From Brevibacillus laterosporus LMG 15441 (GTDB taxonomy: Bacteria > Bacillota > Bacilli > Brevibacillales > Brevibacillaceae), in assembly GCF_000219535.2 (NCBI RefSeq), contig NZ_CP007806.1:3444501-3508500 (forward strand): a DNA stretch of 64,000 nucleotides, written 5' to 3'. A program made the translations under genes and the position numbers. Positions 60,969-64,000 of this stretch are shown in pieces. The notes beneath the pieces are model-generated. The model was not told the origin of the DNA. It saw only the letters and a list, made by a program, of their open reading frames with translations, and did not search any database. How positions within the stretch are numbered: the first letter of the stretch is position 1; each line of letters starts with the position of its first letter.

Positions 60969-61139
60969 CTAACTAATCCGTCTTACTTTAGCCACTAAAT
61001 CAAGGAAGTCTACACTAACAATCCAGGGCTCTTTTCGTTCATCCAAGCACTGCAATCTAGCAAATTTCACGTTACGTTTGCAAAATACGTCCCTAACTTT
61101 CCACTGCATCCCTTGTAACTGATAGACTTGTCCGATCAT
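60969..61139 (-). CDS. 56-residue small early protein
   Basis: MIGQVYQLQGMQWKVRDVFC then KRNVKFARLQCLDERKEPWI and SVDFLDLVAKVRRIS. A compact beta-rich, Trp-containing small protein of a kind often seen next to phage ssb. The ribosome site (AGAAG) is weak but the frame is clear. Confidence 0.6.
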   Translation of the reverse strand: MIGQVYQLQGMQWKVRDVFCKRNVKFARLQCLDERKEPWIVSVDFLDLVAKVRRIS

Positions 61140-61142
61140 CTT

Positions 61143-61304
61143 CTACCACTCGCAAATCGGCACTCGTTTTAACGTGCCAGTGTTTTTGTGGACCAAGTGC
61201 CATTCGGTCGGATATTTTTTATCAATCAACCAAATTTCTGTATTAAGGCTTGGCATTACGCTTTTCAAAAGCTTGACTTCTTTCAGGTGTAATTTACGTT
61301 TCAT
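61143..61304 (-). CDS. 53-residue small early protein
   Basis: MKRKLHLKEVKLLKSVMPSL then NTEIWLIDKKYPTEWHLVHK and TLKRVPICEW. It lies between ssb and the gene before, with 3 bp to the latter. Basic start, beta-like middle. Unknown. Confidence 0.6.
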   Translation of the reverse strand: MKRKLHLKEVKLLKSVMPSLNTEIWLIDKKYPTEWHLVHKNTGTLKRVPICEW

Positions 61305-61321
61305 TCACAAGCACCCCTCTC

Positions 61322-61741
61322 CTAAAAAGGTAAGTCCTCATCTGAGATATTTATTGGTTTCCCAGTATCTGCAAAAGGATCGTTAGACGGGCCAGATTTT
61401 TTATTTCCAGAAGGCTCAGAACCTTGTGATGACAAGAACTGCACGTTATCGGCTACAACCTCAGTGACGTAAACTTTCTTACCTTCTTTGTTTTCATAGC
61501 TACGTGTTTGAAGTCGTCCGTCAACAGCAGCTTTTTTACCTTTAGCAAGGTAGTTAGCGCATAGATCAGCTAGTTGTCTCCATGCCACTATGTTGATGAA
61601 ATCCGTTTCTTTCTCACCATTCGAACCAGAGTAAGAACGATTTATCGCTAAAGTAAATGTGGCAACAGCAACACCATTTGGCGTATAACGTAATTCAGGA
61701 TCTCTAGTTAGGTTTCCGATCAAAACTACTCGGTTAAGCAT
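61322..61741 (-). CDS. ssb: Single-stranded DNA-binding protein
   Basis: 139 residues. The OB fold is seen as [20 protein letters not shown], then [34 protein letters not shown] and [20 protein letters not shown]. The acidic tip DEDLPF ends the protein, as needed to bind partner proteins. ATG 61741 follows AGGTGGTGTGGAA. It sits in the recombination module. Confidence 0.95.
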   Translation of the reverse strand: MLNRVVLIGNLTRDPELRYTPNGVAVATFTLAINRSYSGSNGEKETDFINIVAWRQLADLCANYLAKGKKAAVDGRLQTRSYENKEGKKVYVTEVVADNVQFLSSQGSEPSGNKKSGPSNDPFADTGKPINISDEDLPF

Positions 61742-61752
61742 TTCCACACCAC

Positions 61753-62547
61753 CTATTCCAGCAAGTCCAGATAATGGACAATATGCTTTATTTTTTTAGT
61801 TTCTCTGCAATATTTACACTTTTCACAACGGACTGGATCAGCGAAACCATGCTTGACTTCCAAGATGCGAGGCATGTGTTGGACAACTTCTTCTAATTCG
61901 TATCCTAATCGAGTTGTATCAGAGCCGATTATCGCCTTATCCGGAGGATCTTCCTTAGAAACCGCCACAATCAAAGCTTCTAGCCAAGTATCACGGCCCG
62001 CCCACAGTCTCTCAATTTCAAGGTATAATGCCATTTGTCTTAGGTATCCATAAGCCTCTACAAAAGACACATACCCTTGGCTTTTATCCCAATACTTTCC
62101 GTTAATGTCTCTGACTGTTTTTAGATCAGCAATCCTACATTGTTCAGGATTGTAGACATCCATTTTTATTTTCCATGGGGCATCTGCGAACTCAGCCGTT
62201 GCGATTACTTCCTTTTGTCCTTCTAATGCAAGCATGACAAAGGGATCTTCTTGTAATGTCTGGATCATCTGGTCCGCATGGCGATACTGAGCGTACAGCT
62301 CTCCCTTTTTTGTAAACAAGGATGGATTGTTCTCTTTAAATTGTTCCAAGGTTCCTTCTAACCAGGCATGTACATAGGAACCAAGCAATAAATTTATGTC
62401 CGATGGATTACTCCATTCACCTGACAATTTAGCCATTGCCATAGCCTCACAAGTCCGGAAATCCTTATACTGGCTATTGCTCATATATTCTCTATCAGCC
62501 TCTAGCGAGTAATAATTTTGATCATTCAGTTCCAGTAGCACTATCAT
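61753..62547 (-). CDS. RecB-type PD-(D/E)XK nuclease with a likely iron-sulfur cluster
   Basis: About 264 residues. The nuclease core is seen in [17 protein letters not shown], then [20 protein letters not shown], which supplies the D...D-x-K set, and [11 protein letters not shown]. One Cys near the N-terminus (FRTCEAM) and a C-terminal [10 protein letters not shown] fit the four-Cys pattern of AddB/Cas4-type 4Fe-4S nucleases. Works as a phage exonuclease with the annealing protein encoded just upstream. The start lies inside the end of that gene (ATG 62547 or later), so it is coupled. Confidence 0.75.
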   Translation of the reverse strand: MIVLLELNDQNYYSLEADREYMSNSQYKDFRTCEAMAMAKLSGEWSNPSDINLLLGSYVHAWLEGTLEQFKENNPSLFTKKGELYAQYRHADQMIQTLQEDPFVMLALEGQKEVIATAEFADAPWKIKMDVYNPEQCRIADLKTVRDINGKYWDKSQGYVSFVEAYGYLRQMALYLEIERLWAGRDTWLEALIVAVSKEDPPDKAIIGSDTTRLGYELEEVVQHMPRILEVKHGFADPVRCEKCKYCRETKKIKHIVHYLDLLE

Positions 62548-63403
62548 CACCGTCACTGTTGTCACTTGGTTGCTGAAGCTGTTGTTGCTTAAAAGCTTCC
62601 TCCGTTTTGGAATTCAATTCTCTGCTACCTGCTTTTAAGTCAAAGTAATCTTCACGCTTACCCATGCCGTCCCTAAGGGCTTTATACACATTGGATAAAC
62701 GAATGAAGTCATTTTCGCTAAATGCATCTGCACCGCAACCGATGTACTTCTCAAGCATGGCTTTATTCACTTGGAATTGAGTTTCAAAGATGGTTATCAT
62801 ATTACGAACGCGATCTTGTAGTGGCTCCTTATGCCCATTTTTTAAAGTTTCTTTACAACGATCTATTGCGGAGTCAACAATATCTCCAGGAATCACCCCA
62901 AGAATGCATGCTCTAACGCGACGAGCTCCTTGGTTTGCAACCATTTCGTAAATATCGCGTGGATCGTCTAGTTGATTAACTTTTCCTCTTGCTTTTCGCT
63001 CATGCTTTACAGTGAAAACTTTTGTTTGACGAGTGTTAGTTTCTAAATCCCACGCGTATGCCATCATTGAAGACTCTCCGTTTTTTTGCTCCAGCTCAAT
63101 TACTCCAAAATCAATATTTCCCCATGATTGAGCAAGCACTTCAGCCAATCGTATGGATGGACCTGTTACTTTGGTTCCACCTCTAGGAAACTCATACATC
63201 GCACTTTCTGCTAAAGCTTTTCTATCACATGCTTTCATGATTCTGTTGTAAGCATCGTACTCATCACGTGGAAATGTCTTTGCTACATACATGGCAGCTT
63301 GCACTTCCTGTGCTTGGCGACTCACCATTGCTTGTGCTGGTGCTGTTGATTGTCTAGTTGAGGGAGTAAACTGATTGTTTGATGGGGTTAAGCTATTTTC
63401 CAT
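62522..63403 (-). CDS. RecT/Erf-like phage recombination protein (probable annealase)
   Basis: 293 residues. Central conserved part: MYVAKTFPRDEYDAYNRIMK, AMYEFPRGGTKVTGPSIRLA, DIYEMVANQGARRVRACILG. The N-terminus is Ser/Thr/Gln-rich and the C-terminus Gln-rich and acidic ([19 protein letters not shown]). Paired with a nuclease and SSB, the standard phage recombination set. No strict RecT motif can be named, so the family call is by context. ATG 63403 follows AAGGAGGATTAT. Confidence 0.65.
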   Translation of the reverse strand: MENSLTPSNNQFTPSTRQSTAPAQAMVSRQAQEVQAAMYVAKTFPRDEYDAYNRIMKACDRKALAESAMYEFPRGGTKVTGPSIRLAEVLAQSWGNIDFGVIELEQKNGESSMMAYAWDLETNTRQTKVFTVKHERKARGKVNQLDDPRDIYEMVANQGARRVRACILGVIPGDIVDSAIDRCKETLKNGHKEPLQDRVRNMITIFETQFQVNKAMLEKYIGCGADAFSENDFIRLSNVYKALRDGMGKREDYFDLKAGSRELNSKTEEAFKQQQLQQPSDNSDGDDSATGTE

Positions 63404-63421
63404 ATAATCCTCCTTGAAATT

Positions 63422-63450
63422 CCAGCCCGAACAAGTTACCATAGGGCTGG
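63422..63450. terminator. Stem-loop before the recombination gene
   Basis: CCAGCCC / GGGCTGG with a 15-base loop, in the short gap after the gene at 63485. On the minus strand it is followed by AATTTC, so a terminator or attenuator is possible but weak. Confidence 0.4.
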
Positions 63451-63484
63451 GTGTATTAGTGAACTTAGTGAAGGCTCTGCGCTG

Positions 63485-63703
63485 CTACGCAGGGTCTATT
63501 TCCTTTTCTTCCACATACTCAATCAACTCTTCTTCAATCTTTTCCAAATTGGAAATTAACGCTGAAAGCTTATGCTCGTGAAATTCTGCAAGGGCAGTAA
63601 GAATATTTGGTGTACTACGATATCGATCATCTGTTTCTTCTTTGAAATTAATAATTTCAGCTATTGAATCTTCTAAATTGCTAAGAGTTTGCCTTATACT
63701 CAT
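63485..63703 (-). CDS. 72-residue helical early protein
   Basis: MSIRQTLSNLEDSIAEIINF then TALAEFHEHKLSALISNLEK and IEEELIEYVEEKEI. Coiled-coil and acidic. ATG 63703 follows GAGGAGGTGATTGAA. Unknown function; it precedes the recombination genes. Confidence 0.6.
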   Translation of the reverse strand: MSIRQTLSNLEDSIAEIINFKEETDDRYRSTPNILTALAEFHEHKLSALISNLEKIEEELIEYVEEKEIDPA

Positions 63704-63720
63704 TTCAATCACCTCCTCTC

Positions 63721-63918
63721 TTACGCTTCCAGTAGAAGCAGCTCTCTTCTTAGTTCACGAAGCCTTGCTTTGGACTGTTGAATCTGTTCTTGATCACCAC
63801 TTTTTAATGCATCTGATAAAGTGGTCAATTCATAATTGAGTTCTAACCTGGCAACTGGGATGCGTTGTTCAGCGCGATCACTTTTCAACGCACGAATAAC
63901 GTTTTCAATTGCTGGCAT
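63721..63918 (-). CDS. 65-residue helical early protein
   Basis: MPAIENVIRALKSDRAEQRI then LSDALKSGDQEQIQQSKARL and RELRRELLLLEA. Almost all helix. ATG 63918 follows GGAAGGGATGA; in-frame ATGs at 63927 and 63936 lie in or before this site. Unknown. Confidence 0.55.
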   Translation of the reverse strand: MPAIENVIRALKSDRAEQRIPVARLELNYELTTLSDALKSGDQEQIQQSKARLRELRRELLLLEA

Positions 63919-63923
63919 TAGCT

Positions 63924-64000
63924 TCATCCCTTCCATGATTCAAATTTTCGATTCCATGAACGTTTGTAGTATTCAAACATGCCCTCTTGTCGTTGATCTT
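63924..64000 (-). CDS. C-terminal end of a gene that enters from the right edge
   Basis: The frame reads DQRQEGMFEYYKRSWNRKFE then SWKG and TGA. Only about 25 codons are visible; the protein is not identifiable. Its stop lies just before the next start, in the same operon. Confidence 0.45.
   Translation of the reverse strand, partial: DQRQEGMFEYYKRSWNRKFESWKG

Noticed and set aside
20000-64000. Reading the element as a tail-only bacteriocin such as a PBSX-like tailocin
   Set aside because: Terminase, portal, capsid and a complete replication module are present, so it is built as a full prophage, although several genes appear damaged.

Overview
The window looks like a Firmicutes chromosome of the genus Brevibacillus, and B. 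laterosporus is my best guess. This is inferred from the sporulation gene spoVK, the miaA-hfq ... spoVK-hflX order also known from Bacillus subtilis, a Gly-X-Thr collagen-like surface protein, strong AGGAGG ribosome sites and a PBSX-type contractile-tail prophage. No ribosomal or other marker gene is present to prove the species.

Positions 1-12.4 kb are host chromosome. On the minus strand lie hflX (partial), spoVK, an ECF sigma factor overlapping a membrane-anchored YcdB/PepSY-type partner, an AraC-type regulator, a DeoR-type regulator, hfq, miaA and an RsmJ-like methyltransferase. On the plus strand are a 917-residue collagen-like protein with a very large tandem repeat and a double GNAT acetyltransferase. 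From 12.4 to about 13.6 kb lies a junction zone with a Cys/Pro/Tyr-rich small protein and two copies, one decayed, of a small minus-strand ORF.

From about 13.6 to 20 kb is an accessory region: a secreted protein divergent from a 34-residue membrane peptide, a small XRE repressor, a YolD-like gene with an SOS-type box, a secreted kelch protein, a coupled pair of an unknown gene and an XRE-ImmA/IrrE regulator-protease, a membrane protein, and a stray fragment of an endolysin C-terminus.

From about 20 kb to the right edge is a long minus-strand prophage, with early genes at the right. In transcription order: recombination and replication (RecT/Erf-like, RecB-type nuclease, SSB, replisome organizer, DnaC, DnaB), nucleotide and DNA metabolism (RuvC-like, dUTPase, a frameshifted cytosine methylase), an ArpU-type late regulator, small membrane and zinc-ribbon proteins, a GIY-YIG/winged-helix fusion behind a structured leader, a serine recombinase, terminase, portal-MuF fusion, a protease-scaffold-capsid fusion, connectors, sheath, tube, frameshifted tail chaperone, tape measure, baseplate, tail fibre, two XkdX/CD1375-like peptides, two holins and an endolysin. 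Behind the lysis genes, under its own SOS-like box, is a pair of proteins resembling the two-subunit sigma factor SigO/RsoA, followed by a DUF3238 gene. No integrase is visible and the right end of the prophage is outside the window.

Many real small genes (28-58 codons) sit between the larger ones and are listed. Several genes are interrupted: the tail fibre, the cytosine methylase, an XkdJ-like gene and one small plus-strand gene. One interruption, in the tail assembly chaperone, has every mark of programmed -1 frameshifting.
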